Positions 6,129 to 14,870 of a stretch of 28,164 bases of DNA are shown here, in pieces. Numbering within the stretch: position 1 is the first letter of the stretch; every line of letters begins with the position of its first letter. The stretch covers positions 1 to 28,164 of the forward strand of contig DAOTJI010000032.1 in the NCBI GenBank assembly GCA_035448625.1, in the 5' to 3' direction. A program made the position numbers and the translations under genes. Source of the stretch: UBA8904 sp035448625 (GTDB lineage: Bacteria > Desulfobacterota > Syntrophia > Syntrophales > Smithellaceae). The notes under the pieces are model-generated. The model was not told where the DNA came from. It ran no database searches and saw nothing but the letters and a program-made list of their open reading frames with translations.

Positions 6129-8273
6129 TCAGGCCTTGCGGATCCTCTCGATGGAACGAACGATTTTCAACTGACGAATGGCGGAGAAGACGGCATTGAG
6201 CTGCTGGGTATCGTAGACATCGATGATGAAGCTGCAGTTGGCGATCATGTCCGTCGTTTCAATCTGGGCAAAGCTGATGTTGACATCCAGGGAGGTGATG
6301 ACCGAACTCACTTCCGTTAAAACGCCCTTGCGGTCGGTGCAGACGACTTTAATGTGAACGGGGTAGGCGTTCTTCTGGTGGAGGTCCCAGTTGACCTCCA
6401 CGATTCTTTCGATGTCGAGCTTCTGAAGGTGCGGACAGTTCTGGGTGTGAACGGTGATGCCGCGCCCGTGCGAGATGTAGCCCGTAATCTCATCGCCGGG
6501 AATGGGGTTGCAGCATTTGGCGAACCGCACCATGACGTCGTCGATGCCGGTAAGGGTGATGCCCAGAGAAGGAGCGGCGGCCGGTTTTTTCTTTTCCTTT
6601 TCGGGAAGTTTTTCCGCTTCCTTCGGCTTTTCCTGGACGACGAAATGATTGACGACCTGCCGGGGAGAAATGCGCCCGCAGCCCACCTGGGAAATCAAGT
6701 CGTCCAGCGTCAACAGGGAATATTCCTTCAGGATCTTCCTGATTTCATCCGACTTGAGATAGGCGGCAAATTTCAGGTTGTTTCTTTTAAATTCCTTTTC
6801 CAGCAGGTCCTTGCCCAGCGCAAGCGAACGGTTCTTCTCTTCCGCGTTGATCCAGTTGCGGATTTTGGAAATGGCCCTGGAGGTGACGACAAACTTCAGC
6901 CAGTCCTTGCTGGGATGGTGGCCCGCCTGGGTGATGATCTCCACCATATCGCCGTTTTGCAGCTGATAGCGCAGCGGAACGATATTGCGGTTCACTTTGG
7001 CGCCCGTGCACTGGTGGCCGACGTCGGTATGAATGCTGTAGGCGAAGTCCACGGGCGTAGCGCCTCTGGGAAAGGACTTCACGTCCCCGTGCGGCGTGAA
7101 AACGTAGACCTCCTCCGGGAAGAGCGCCAGTTTGAGATTGGACATGAACTCCCTGGGATTTTTGATATCCTGCTGAATCTCCAGTGCCTCGCGCAGCTTC
7201 TTGATCTGATTGTCCTCGTGGTCCTGAAAGGCCCTTCCTTCCTTGTATCGCCAGTGGGCGGCAATGCCCTTCTCCGCCCATTCATGCATGGCCCGGGTCC
7301 GAATCTGAATTTCGACCCGCTCGCCGTAGGGGCCGATCACCGCCGTGTGGAGCGACTGATAGTTGTTGGCCTTGGGCATGGCGATGTAATCCTTGAACCG
7401 CCCGGGAACCGGCTTCCACAGCGCGTGCACGATGCTGAGCGCCTCGTAGCAGCTTTTATCCGCGCTGGAATCCAGAATGATACGAAACGCGATGACGTCG
7501 TACACCTCGTCAAAATTGATATGCTGCTCGTGCATTTTCCGGTAGATGCCGTACAAATGCTTCGCCCTGCCCTCCACTTCGCCCTGGATCGATACTTTCT
7601 GCAGCTCCCGGAAGATGATGCCCTTGACTTCTTCGGTGTAGCGGTTTCGCGACTCCTGGGATTTGGCGACGCGGCTGGCGATCTCGTTGAAGGCGTCCGG
7701 CGAAATGTACTGAAACGACAGATCCTCCAGCTCCATTTTCATCCAGTTGATGCCCAGCCGGTTGGCCAGCGGCGCATAAACGTCCATCGTTTCCCGCGCG
7801 ATGTAAACTTTCCGCTCCGGTGTCTGATACTTCAGGGTTCTCATGTTGTGAATGCGGTCGGCCAGACGAACCATCAGGATGCGGATGTCGGAGGACATGG
7901 CCAGAATCATCTTTCGGAAATTTTCGGCCTGCCGCTCCTCCTGCGATCCGCAGGAGATGCGGCTGAGTTTCGTCAATCCACTGACCAGAAACGCGACGTC
8001 GCCTCCGAATTCATGTTCGATTTGTTCCCTGGTGGTGAGTGTGTCCTCGATCGTGTCGTGCAGCAGGCCGCTGATGATCGTCGCGGAATCCATCTTCATG
8101 TCGACCAGGATGCCGGCCACCTCCATCGGATGCGTGAGGTAGGGCTCCCCGGACAGGCGAACCTGCCCCTGATGAACGGTGGCCGAGTAAATATAGGCCT
8201 TCTGGATCATCTCCAGTTCTTCAGAGGTCAGATAGGTCTGCGCCTTATCCAGAATGTCGTTGATTCTCAGCAT
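6129..8273 (-). CDS. rel: bifunctional (p)ppGpp synthetase/hydrolase (Rel/SpoT family)
   Basis: The 714-residue cytoplasmic enzyme makes and degrades the stringent-response alarmone (p)ppGpp. Domains in order: HD hydrolase with H48, H72-D73 (LLHDTIEDT) and ADRIHNMRTL; synthetase with YDVIAFRI, the RFKDY loop, YQSLHT and EIQIRT; TGS (EEVYVFTPHGDVKSFPRGATPVDFAY); a zinc-finger/conserved-cysteine region with FAKCCNPIPGDEI; and a C-terminal ACT domain. An intact HD pair together with RFKD (rather than the ExDD of synthesis-only RelA) argues for a bifunctional enzyme. ATG 8273 has AGGAAA upstream and overlaps the proS end by 29 bases, so the two are probably translationally coupled. An upstream ATG at 8303 is possible but lacks a ribosome site. 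Confidence 0.96.
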   Translation of the reverse strand: MLRINDILDKAQTYLTSEELEMIQKAYIYSATVHQGQVRLSGEPYLTHPMEVAGILVDMKMDSATIISGLLHDTIEDTLTTREQIEHEFGGDVAFLVSGLTKLSRISCGSQEERQAENFRKMILAMSSDIRILMVRLADRIHNMRTLKYQTPERKVYIARETMDVYAPLANRLGINWMKMELEDLSFQYISPDAFNEIASRVAKSQESRNRYTEEVKGIIFRELQKVSIQGEVEGRAKHLYGIYRKMHEQHINFDEVYDVIAFRIILDSSADKSCYEALSIVHALWKPVPGRFKDYIAMPKANNYQSLHTAVIGPYGERVEIQIRTRAMHEWAEKGIAAHWRYKEGRAFQDHEDNQIKKLREALEIQQDIKNPREFMSNLKLALFPEEVYVFTPHGDVKSFPRGATPVDFAYSIHTDVGHQCTGAKVNRNIVPLRYQLQNGDMVEIITQAGHHPSKDWLKFVVTSRAISKIRNWINAEEKNRSLALGKDLLEKEFKRNNLKFAAYLKSDEIRKILKEYSLLTLDDLISQVGCGRISPRQVVNHFVVQEKPKEAEKLPEKEKKKPAAAPSLGITLTGIDDVMVRFAKCCNPIPGDEITGYISHGRGITVHTQNCPHLQKLDIERIVEVNWDLHQKNAYPVHIKVVCTDRKGVLTEVSSVITSLDVNISFAQIETTDMIANCSFIIDVYDTQQLNAVFSAIRQLKIVRSIERIRKA

Positions 8274-10023
8274 GAAGGTTTCCTGCCCCCCGCGGAGATT
8301 CACCGGCCGTTTTCAGCTCCGCGTCGATGATCGCCCGGACTTCTTCAACGATGCCGCTTTTCGCGTAAAGCCGGCTCTCGCCGGTTCTTCGGATTTTCAG
8401 CTCCACGCGGCCCTGGGCCAGGTTTTTGGAGCCCACGACAATCCGCAGGGGAATCCCGATCAGATCGGCGTCCTTGAATTTTACGCCCGCGCGCTCGTCC
8501 CGGTCGTCGAGAATGACATCCACGCCCGAAGCCATCAGCTCATCGTAAATTTCCCGGGCCGCGTTCATGACCTCCGTCTCGTTGATGTTGACGGGCGTGA
8601 CGATCACGGCATAGGGAGCCAGCGGCATCGGCCAGATGATGCCGTTTTGGTCGAAATTCTGTTCGATGCAGGCCGCCACGGTCCGGCCGATGCCGATGCC
8701 GTAACAGCCCATGATCATGATTTTTTCCTTGCCGTCGCGGTCCAGATAGACGGCTTTCATGGCTTTGGAGTATTTGGTGCCCAGCTTGAAAACATGTCCG
8801 ACTTCGATGCCTCGGGCGAATTTGATTTCGCCTCCGCAGCGCGGGCAGGCGTCGCCCGGCTGAACCACGCGCAGGTCCGCGAAGGACTCCACGCTGAAAT
8901 CCCGCCCGAGATTCACGTTTTTCAGATGATGATTTTCACGGTTCGCGCCCGTCACCATGTCGACCAGGTTAAGGATTGAATAATCGGCGATCACGCGGAC
9001 TTTAACGCCGACGGGTCCCGCAAAGCCGCGCGGCGCGCCGGTGGCTTTGAAAATCATCTCGTCGTCGGCCAGTTCCAGTTCGGCCGCGCCCAGAACATTT
9101 TTCACCTTGACTTCGTTGACCTCATGGTCGCCGCGAATGAGGACCGCGCAGGCCTTGCCGTCCGCGTTGAAAATGAGCGTTTTCACGATCTGCCGCGGCG
9201 TGACGTTCAGAAAAGCGCAGACTTCGTCAATGGTTCGCACGTTCGGCGTCTCCACGCTTTCGAGAGCCGGCCGGTTTCCGGCGCCGGAGTCGGCTTTTTC
9301 GGGTCTCGCGATTTCCGCCTTTTCCAGATTGGCCGCATAGTTGCATTGGTCGCAGAAAGCGATGGCGTCCTCGCCCGATTCGGCCATCACCATGAACTCG
9401 TGCGAAAAACTGCCGCCGATGCTGCCGGAATCCGCTTCCACCGGGCGGAACCTGAGTCCGCACCGTCGGAAGATGTTGTTGTAGGCGGCAAACATTTTCT
9501 CGTAGCTTTTTTCCGCGCCCGCCTCGTCCGCGTCGAAGCTGTAAGCGTCCTTCATGCCGAATTCCCGACAACGCATCACGCCGAAGCGCGGACGCACCTC
9601 ATCGCGGAACTTGGTCTGAATCTGGTACAGATTGCGCGGAAGCTGACGGTAGGTTTTGATGTCGTGGCGGACCAGGTCCGTGATGACTTCCTCATGGGTG
9701 GGCCCCAGGCAGTAATCCCGCTCGTTGCGGTCGCGGAACCGGAGCAGCTCCCTGCCGTAGTAGGTCCAGCGGCCAGACTCCTGCCAGAGCTCGGCCGGCT
9801 GCACCATCGGCAGGTGCACTTCCTGGGCGCCGGCTTTGTTCATTTCCTCCCGGACAATCTGTTCCACTTTTCGAATGACCCGGTACCCGAGCGGCAGATA
9901 GGAATAGATTCCGCTGGTGAGCTTGCGGATCATTCCCGCCCGGATCATCAGTTGATGGCTCGCCACCTCCGCGTCGGACGGCACTTCCCGTCCGGTGGGC
10001 AGGTGCATTTCCGAATAAAGCAT
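8245..10023 (-). CDS. proS: prolyl-tRNA synthetase, bacterial type with editing domain
   Basis: The 592-residue class II enzyme charges tRNA-Pro with proline. Class II motif 2 is visible as FRDEVRPRFGVMRCREFGMKDAYSF and motif 3 as GCYGIGIGRTVAACIEQ. Between them an insertion of about 180 residues with the YbaK-like INS editing fold (CAFLNVTPRQIVKTLIF, GDHEVNEVKV, PVGVKVRVIAD) marks the bacterial long form that removes mischarged Ala. The C-terminal anticodon domain contains DDRDERAGVKFKDADLIGIPLRIVVG. A CPRCGG pair may bind zinc. The start ATG lies nine bases after ispG in a tight operon. Its substrate, tRNA-Pro(UGG), is encoded further downstream on the same strand. Confidence 0.97.
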   Translation of the reverse strand: MLYSEMHLPTGREVPSDAEVASHQLMIRAGMIRKLTSGIYSYLPLGYRVIRKVEQIVREEMNKAGAQEVHLPMVQPAELWQESGRWTYYGRELLRFRDRNERDYCLGPTHEEVITDLVRHDIKTYRQLPRNLYQIQTKFRDEVRPRFGVMRCREFGMKDAYSFDADEAGAEKSYEKMFAAYNNIFRRCGLRFRPVEADSGSIGGSFSHEFMVMAESGEDAIAFCDQCNYAANLEKAEIARPEKADSGAGNRPALESVETPNVRTIDEVCAFLNVTPRQIVKTLIFNADGKACAVLIRGDHEVNEVKVKNVLGAAELELADDEMIFKATGAPRGFAGPVGVKVRVIADYSILNLVDMVTGANRENHHLKNVNLGRDFSVESFADLRVVQPGDACPRCGGEIKFARGIEVGHVFKLGTKYSKAMKAVYLDRDGKEKIMIMGCYGIGIGRTVAACIEQNFDQNGIIWPMPLAPYAVIVTPVNINETEVMNAAREIYDELMASGVDVILDDRDERAGVKFKDADLIGIPLRIVVGSKNLAQGRVELKIRRTGESRLYAKSGIVEEVRAIIDAELKTAGESPRGAGNLHAENQRHSG

Positions 10024-10032
10024 TCCTCCTCC

Positions 10033-11124
10033 TTACGCTTCCTTGTCCAGGGATCGAATTTCTTCGAGCAGCACCGGGACAAAATCTTTTTCTTTCACTT
10101 TTTTGCAGGCAACGCCCTTTTTAAACAGCATGCCGAAGCCGCGGCCCCCGGCAATGCCGATGTCCGCTTCCGCCGCTTCGCCGGGGCCGTTGACCACACA
10201 GCCCATCAGCGCCACCTTGATGTATTTTTTCCGGCCGGCCAGGGCTTTTTCCACCCGCGCCGCCAGCCCGGCCAGATCGATCTCACAACGCCCGCACGTC
10301 GGGCAGGAGATGATTTCCGCCCCGACTCTCCGAATTTTCAGCGCACGGAGAATGCCCCAGGCGATCGGCAGTTCCCGAACGGGGTTGCCGGTGACGGACA
10401 CCCGGATAGTGTCGCCGATGCCGCCGTTCAGCAGCATGCCGATGCCCAGCGCGGATTTGACCGCCGCGTTCACCAGCGTTCCCGCTTCCGTCACTCCCAG
10501 GTGCAGGGGGTAATCCGTCTTCGCGGCGACCAGGCGGCAGGCTTCCACCATCATCGGCACGTCGGAGGACTTGATCGACAGCTTGATCCTTTCAAAGCCC
10601 AGGTCTTCCAGCCGGGCGGCGTTGCGCAGGGCGCTTTCGCAAAGCGCCCGGGCCGAAACGCCGTACTGGGCCAGCAGGTCCTTCTCGAGCGAACCGGCGT
10701 TGACACCGATCCGGATGACGGTCTGATGATCTTTGGCCGCCCGGACGATTTCGGCGATCTTTTCCCTCGCCATGTTGCCGGGATTGATCCGGATGCCGTC
10801 GGCCCCTTTTTGGATGGCGGCAATCGCCAGGCGGGCCTGGAAATGAATATCGGCGATCAGCGGGATAGTGATTCTTCTCTTGATGTCCGGCAGCGTCCGG
10901 ACCGCCTCCGCGTCGGGAACGGCCACCCGGATCATTTCACAGCCCGCCCGCTCCAGCGCGCGGATTTGCCTGACCGTCGCCCCCACGTCGCGGGTGTCCG
11001 TATTGGTCATGGACTGGACGACAACCGGCGCATCCCCGCCTACGGAAACGGACCCCACCTGGAGGGCTCTGGTTTTTCGTCTTGCGATGGAAGCGGTTTC
11101 CATAGAACTGATTTCTGAAGTCAT
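10033..11124 (-). CDS. ispG: 4-hydroxy-3-methylbut-2-enyl diphosphate synthase (MEP pathway)
   Basis: The 363-residue [4Fe-4S] enzyme converts MEcPP to HMBPP in isoprenoid synthesis by reductive ring opening. The TIM-barrel half shows VVVQSMTNTDTRD, ADIHF, RINPGN and RIGVNAGSLE. The C-terminal half carries the cluster cysteines in SCPTCGRCEID and GCVVNGPGEA. Length is typical of the short bacterial form. ATG 11124 overlaps the TGA of the upstream purF-like gene (ATGA). The C-terminus is lysine-rich (KKGVACKKVKEKD). The gene sits between purF-like and proS in one transcription unit. Confidence 0.97.
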   Translation of the reverse strand: MTSEISSMETASIARRKTRALQVGSVSVGGDAPVVVQSMTNTDTRDVGATVRQIRALERAGCEMIRVAVPDAEAVRTLPDIKRRITIPLIADIHFQARLAIAAIQKGADGIRINPGNMAREKIAEIVRAAKDHQTVIRIGVNAGSLEKDLLAQYGVSARALCESALRNAARLEDLGFERIKLSIKSSDVPMMVEACRLVAAKTDYPLHLGVTEAGTLVNAAVKSALGIGMLLNGGIGDTIRVSVTGNPVRELPIAWGILRALKIRRVGAEIISCPTCGRCEIDLAGLAARVEKALAGRKKYIKVALMGCVVNGPGEAAEADIGIAGGRGFGMLFKKGVACKKVKEKDFVPVLLEEIRSLDKEA

Positions 11125-12524
11125 TTTCCCAGCCAGCAGTGCAGGCAGAGTTGATCCGCCGGAAGGCCGATGGCCGCGATCATGTCCTCGATCTTCATAT
11201 ATCGGAGCGACGTCACGTTTAAATCCTGCCGGATCCAGTCGATCATTTTTGCGTGCTTCGCCGACGTTGTGTCGAGATACTCTGAAATATCCTCAAGGTC
11301 CCTTCCCTCCATCGCACGGATCGCTTTCCGGCAGGCCAGTTCGGAGGTGGTCCGGGTGGAGGAGGCATAAATGCAGGGATACATCAGCGGCGGACAGGCC
11401 GGGCGGATGTGAATTTCCTTCGCTCCGTTGTCCCATAATTTCTTGACGGTCAAATTCTTCAGCTGTGTGCCGCGGACGATGGAATCGTCGCAAATGACCA
11501 TCCGGCTGCCGTTGATGACGTCGCGAACGGCCACCAGCTTCATGGTGGCCACCAGGTCGCGGATTTCCTGAGTCGGAGGCGTGTAGCTTCGTCCATAGCC
11601 CGGCGTGTACTTGACCAGCGGACGCCGGTAGGGAATACCGGATTCCATGGCATAGCCGACGGCATGCCCGACGCCGGAATCCGGGACGCCGGCGACGAAA
11701 TCCACTTTCACGTGGTCGCGCCTGGCCAGATAGCGGCCGCATCGCTCCCGGGTGCTTTCCACGCCGACGCCGTCGTAGATGGATGAAGGAGAACCGGTGT
11801 AAATCCACAGAAAGGAGCAGATTTTCTTCTGGCTTCCTTCGGGTTTGAGCTGACGGATGCCGTCAGGGGTCAAAAGCGCAATTTCCCCGGGCCCCAGAAA
11901 ACGCTCCAGTTCATATCCCAGATTTTCAAAGGAACTGGCCTCGGTGGCGACCACACAGGATTTCCGGCTGGAGTCCCTGCTCCGGCCCAGCGCGAGCGGA
12001 AAGCGCCCGAACTTGTCGCGGGCGGCGTAAATGCCTTCCGCCGTCAGGACCAGAACGCAGATGGACCCTTCAATGATCCCGCGCATGGACGCGATGCCCT
12101 CGACAATGTTGTCGCCCCGGTTGATCAGGGAAGCGACGATTTCCGCGTTGTTGACGCCGCCGCCCGCCACTTCCGTAAAGGACGCGCCTTCGTTGAGCAG
12201 TTCGCCGACCAGCTCGCTCTTGTTGGTGATGAGCCCAGTGGCCACCACCGCGTAGACGCCGAACTTGGAACGGAAAATCAGCGGCTGCGGCGACTCGTCG
12301 TCGATGGCGCCGATGCCTGAGTGCCCTTCCATCTTCCGGTAGTCATCGACAAACCGCGACTTGAATTGCGCCTGAGATATTTCATGAATCGTGTTGTAAA
12401 ACCCCCTGGGTCCGTAAACGGCCATGCCGCCGTGCTCGGTTCCCAGATGAGAATGGTAATCCGTTCCGTAAAACAGCGTCTGAACGCAACTGTCCTCGGT
12501 GACTACGCCGAAAATGCCTCCCAT
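11121..12524 (-). CDS. purF: amidophosphoribosyltransferase-like protein (PurF family) with a degenerate glutaminase site
   Basis: 467 residues, collinear with PurF, which makes 5-phosphoribosylamine from PRPP and glutamine. The PRPP loop CDDSIVRGT (345-353) is intact, and cysteines C236, C384, C460 and C463 match the [4Fe-4S] ligands of the Bacillus-type enzyme. The N-terminal Ntn-hydrolase domain lacks the expected glutaminase residues. The chain begins M-G-G-I-F-G where PurF has C-G-I-F-G. GHSGIGA replaces GHxRYST, VVATGLITN replaces the HNGN oxyanion loop, and NNAE replaces the DTE motif. The start is secure, with AAGGAAGGG just upstream. It may use ammonia, act on another acceptor, or be regulatory; a normal PurF presumably lies elsewhere in the genome. 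It is coupled to ispG downstream. Confidence 0.85.
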   Translation of the reverse strand: MGGIFGVVTEDSCVQTLFYGTDYHSHLGTEHGGMAVYGPRGFYNTIHEISQAQFKSRFVDDYRKMEGHSGIGAIDDESPQPLIFRSKFGVYAVVATGLITNKSELVGELLNEGASFTEVAGGGVNNAEIVASLINRGDNIVEGIASMRGIIEGSICVLVLTAEGIYAARDKFGRFPLALGRSRDSSRKSCVVATEASSFENLGYELERFLGPGEIALLTPDGIRQLKPEGSQKKICSFLWIYTGSPSSIYDGVGVESTRERCGRYLARRDHVKVDFVAGVPDSGVGHAVGYAMESGIPYRRPLVKYTPGYGRSYTPPTQEIRDLVATMKLVAVRDVINGSRMVICDDSIVRGTQLKNLTVKKLWDNGAKEIHIRPACPPLMYPCIYASSTRTTSELACRKAIRAMEGRDLEDISEYLDTTSAKHAKMIDWIRQDLNVTSLRYMKIEDMIAAIGLPADQLCLHCWLGK

Positions 12525-12548
12525 GATTCCCTTCCTTCAGAAGCTTGT

Positions 12549-13742
12549 TTAACCCAGTTTTGCGACCGCGTTCTTGATTCTCCGGACGCCCTCTTCAATA
12601 TTTTTCATCGAGGTCGCGTAAGACAGGCGGATATGATCGTCGCTGCCGAACGCCGCCCCCGGCACGGTGGCCACATTGGCGACATCGAGCAGATATTCGA
12701 TAAACTCGGTTGAATTTGTGATTTTCTTTCCCTCGTACGAACGGCCATAGAGAGCCGACACATTGGGAAATACATAGAAAGCGCCGGCGGGCATCGGACA
12801 GTGAATCCCCGGAATATTGTTGAGCGCATCGACTATCGCGTCCTTCCTCTTTTTGAATTCCGCGACCATGATCGAGACGACGTGCTGATCGCCGGTCAGG
12901 GCGGCGACCGACGCCTTTTGCGATATGGAGGTCGGATTGGATGTGTTCTGGCTTTGGATTTTGCTGATCGCGGCGATGATTTCTTCCGGGCCCGCCGCAT
13001 AGCCGATCCGCCAGCCGGTCATGGCATACGCCTTGGAAACACCGTTGACTACGATGGTTCTGTCCTTCAGGCGGGGATCCGCCATGGCGATGTTGGCAAA
13101 AGGGAAGTCGGCATAAAGGATTTTTTCGTAAATATCGTCCGAAACGGCAAAAATATCCGTGTCCGCCAAAACGGCGGCCAGTGCCTTAAGTTCTTCCGGC
13201 GAATAGGCCGCGCCGGTCGGATTGGAAGGACCGTTGAAAATGACGGCCCGGGTCCGGCCGGTGATCGATGCTTTGAGCTCGTCGGGCTTCATCTTGAATC
13301 CGTCTTTTTCCAGCGTGTTGAGAATGACCGGCGTTCCCCCGGCCAGCACGACGATATCCGGATAGGAAACCCAGTAGGGAGCAGGAATGATGACCTCGTC
13401 CCCTTCTTCAAAAAGCGCCTGGGCCAGATTGTACAGCGTGTGCTTGGCGCCGCAGGAAACCACCACCTGCGATCGCTTGTATTCCAGACCGTTGTCGGTT
13501 TTCAGCTTGGCCAGGATGGCATCCTTGAGCTCATCCGTTCCGCCCACCGGTGTGTACTTTGTAAAACCTGCCTCGATGGCCCGGATGGCCGCCTGCTTGA
13601 TATGATCGGGCGTGTCAAAATCCGGTTCACCCGCTCCAAAACCGATGACATCTCTTCCCTGGGCCCGGAGGGCATTGGCCTTGGCCGTGATGGCCAGGGT
13701 TTCCGACGGTTTCACTTTTGCTACTCTTGATGCCAGCTTCAC
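12549..13742 (-). CDS. aspC: pyridoxal-phosphate aminotransferase, aspartate aminotransferase type (class I)
   Basis: The 397-residue PLP enzyme transfers an amino group between aspartate (or a related amino acid) and 2-oxoglutarate. N-terminal GFGAGEPDFDTP and the tyrosine-bearing KYTPVGG segment are typical of the fold-type I, Thermus/Bacillus-like aspartate aminotransferase subgroup. NPTG at 174-177 and YxxI in DDIYEKI bind the cofactor. K237 in SKAYAMTGWRIGY forms the Schiff base. The C-terminal arginine in RLSYATS binds the substrate carboxylate. The start lies three bases after the coaD stop, so the two are co-translated. Specificity for aspartate versus prephenate or other amino donors is not certain from sequence alone. 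Confidence 0.92.
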   Translation of the reverse strand: MKLASRVAKVKPSETLAITAKANALRAQGRDVIGFGAGEPDFDTPDHIKQAAIRAIEAGFTKYTPVGGTDELKDAILAKLKTDNGLEYKRSQVVVSCGAKHTLYNLAQALFEEGDEVIIPAPYWVSYPDIVVLAGGTPVILNTLEKDGFKMKPDELKASITGRTRAVIFNGPSNPTGAAYSPEELKALAAVLADTDIFAVSDDIYEKILYADFPFANIAMADPRLKDRTIVVNGVSKAYAMTGWRIGYAAGPEEIIAAISKIQSQNTSNPTSISQKASVAALTGDQHVVSIMVAEFKKRKDAIVDALNNIPGIHCPMPAGAFYVFPNVSALYGRSYEGKKITNSTEFIEYLLDVANVATVPGAAFGSDDHIRLSYATSMKNIEEGVRRIKNAVAKLG

Positions 13743-13745
13743 AAA

Positions 13746-14261
13746 CTACCTCCTGTTGTTTTTATTAGGGTATTTTTCGAGCAGTTTCTGATATACATTG
13801 TCCGGAACCAGCCCCCGGACCGTGCCTCCGAGACTCGCCACTTCCTTGATGATGTTGGAGCTGGTGAAAAACCATCGGAATCCGCTCATCAGAAAAACCG
13901 TCTCTACATTTTTGGTCTGGCGGCGATTCATCAGCGCCATCTGAAATTCATATTCAAAGTCGGAAAGGGCGCGCATGCCGCGTAAAATCGTGCTGGCGCC
14001 GGAGCTCTGCAGGTAATCGATCAGCAGTCCGTCATGACTGTCCACCTGAATACATTCACAGTCACTGAAGATTTCGCGGATGAGCCGGCACCGCTCCTCC
14101 ACGGTGAAAAGAAAGGATTTGCGCGGATTGTAGGCAACCAGGACTATGATTTTGTCAAAAATTCGACTGCCTCTTTTGATGATATCCACATGACCGTTGG
14201 TGATCGGGTCGAACGAGCCCGGGTAAATTGCGATTTTGCTGCCGGTTTTTTCTTGAGTCAT
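13746..14261 (-). CDS. coaD: phosphopantetheine adenylyltransferase
   Basis: The 171-residue nucleotidyltransferase joins 4'-phosphopantetheine and ATP to dephospho-CoA in coenzyme A synthesis. The T/HxGH signature is TNGH ending at His24, within YPGSFDPITNGH. RGMRALSDFEYEFQMALMNR and the TSSNIIKEVASLGG segment (equivalent to ISSSxVKE) complete the active site. ATG 14261 overlaps the rsmD stop as ATGA; a longer open frame extends into rsmD and is not the real start. The rsmD-coaD pair is a common conserved arrangement. Confidence 0.97.
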   Translation of the reverse strand: MTQEKTGSKIAIYPGSFDPITNGHVDIIKRGSRIFDKIIVLVAYNPRKSFLFTVEERCRLIREIFSDCECIQVDSHDGLLIDYLQSSGASTILRGMRALSDFEYEFQMALMNRRQTKNVETVFLMSGFRWFFTSSNIIKEVASLGGTVRGLVPDNVYQKLLEKYPNKNNRR

Positions 14262-14812
14262 TCGCCATCCATCCTTATGAACGTTAATAGATTTTCTCCA
14301 TATTTTCTCCGACTTTCCACGCGCCACCCCCCGGGAAGCACGGGCAGCGGCTCCCGCATGGAATGCTGAAGGACCAGCGTCCCGCCTTTTTCCATGACCG
14401 GACAGGACTGCATAGCCTTGAGCGCCTCTCCGATGAAACCCCGGCAATAGGGAGGATCGGCAAAAACAACGTCAAACCGGCATGATTGCTCGCAGAGAGC
14501 GCGCAGCGCGGAAGCGGCATCGTTATGAATGATCCGGGATTGCTCCGAGCAGCCGCACAGGAAGACGTTTTCGCGAATGACGCCGATCAGCTTAGGGCTT
14601 TTTTCCACAAACACAACCGGTTTCGCCCCGCGGCTCGCCGCCTCCAGACCCACAGCCCCCGAACCGGCATACAAATCCAGAAAGCTCCGGTCCGTTTGGG
14701 GTTCCAGCAAATTAAAAAGAGCCTCCCGCAGGAAATCCGTCGTCGGCCGGGATGCTGACCGGGAGGGAAAACGCAGCGTTCTTCCTTTTAAATTTCCTCC
14801 GGTGATTCTCAT
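14258..14812 (-). CDS. rsmD: 16S rRNA (guanine(966)-N2)-methyltransferase
   Basis: The 184-residue SAM-dependent methyltransferase modifies G966 of 16S rRNA. It begins MRITGGNLKGRTL and has RPTTDFLREALFNLL, which is highly characteristic of RsmD. The SAM-binding motif is LDLYAGSGAVGLEAASRG, and the catalytic DPPY is at 119-122. The ribosome-binding site is weak. It follows pssA after 58 bases in which I see no clear promoter, so it is probably in the same transcript. Confidence 0.96.
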   Translation of the reverse strand: MRITGGNLKGRTLRFPSRSASRPTTDFLREALFNLLEPQTDRSFLDLYAGSGAVGLEAASRGAKPVVFVEKSPKLIGVIRENVFLCGCSEQSRIIHNDAASALRALCEQSCRFDVVFADPPYCRGFIGEALKAMQSCPVMEKGGTLVLQHSMREPLPVLPGGWRVESRRKYGENLLTFIRMDGE

Positions 14813-14870
14813 AAAACATCACTGCCGGGCCGCCCCGGTCATCGCATCCCTTCCCCTCGCAGGGAAAAAC

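Noticed and set aside
6354..8330. 658-codon open frame on the plus strand, antisense to rel
   Set aside because: The minus strand encodes an unmistakable Rel protein with intact motifs. The antisense frame has no recognisable domain and an arginine/histidine/valine-rich composition typical of a GC-driven shadow frame.
9124..11118. 664-codon open frame on the plus strand across proS and ispG
   Set aside because: It runs opposite two highly conserved enzymes, crosses their boundary and has no plausible start signal; a shadow frame.
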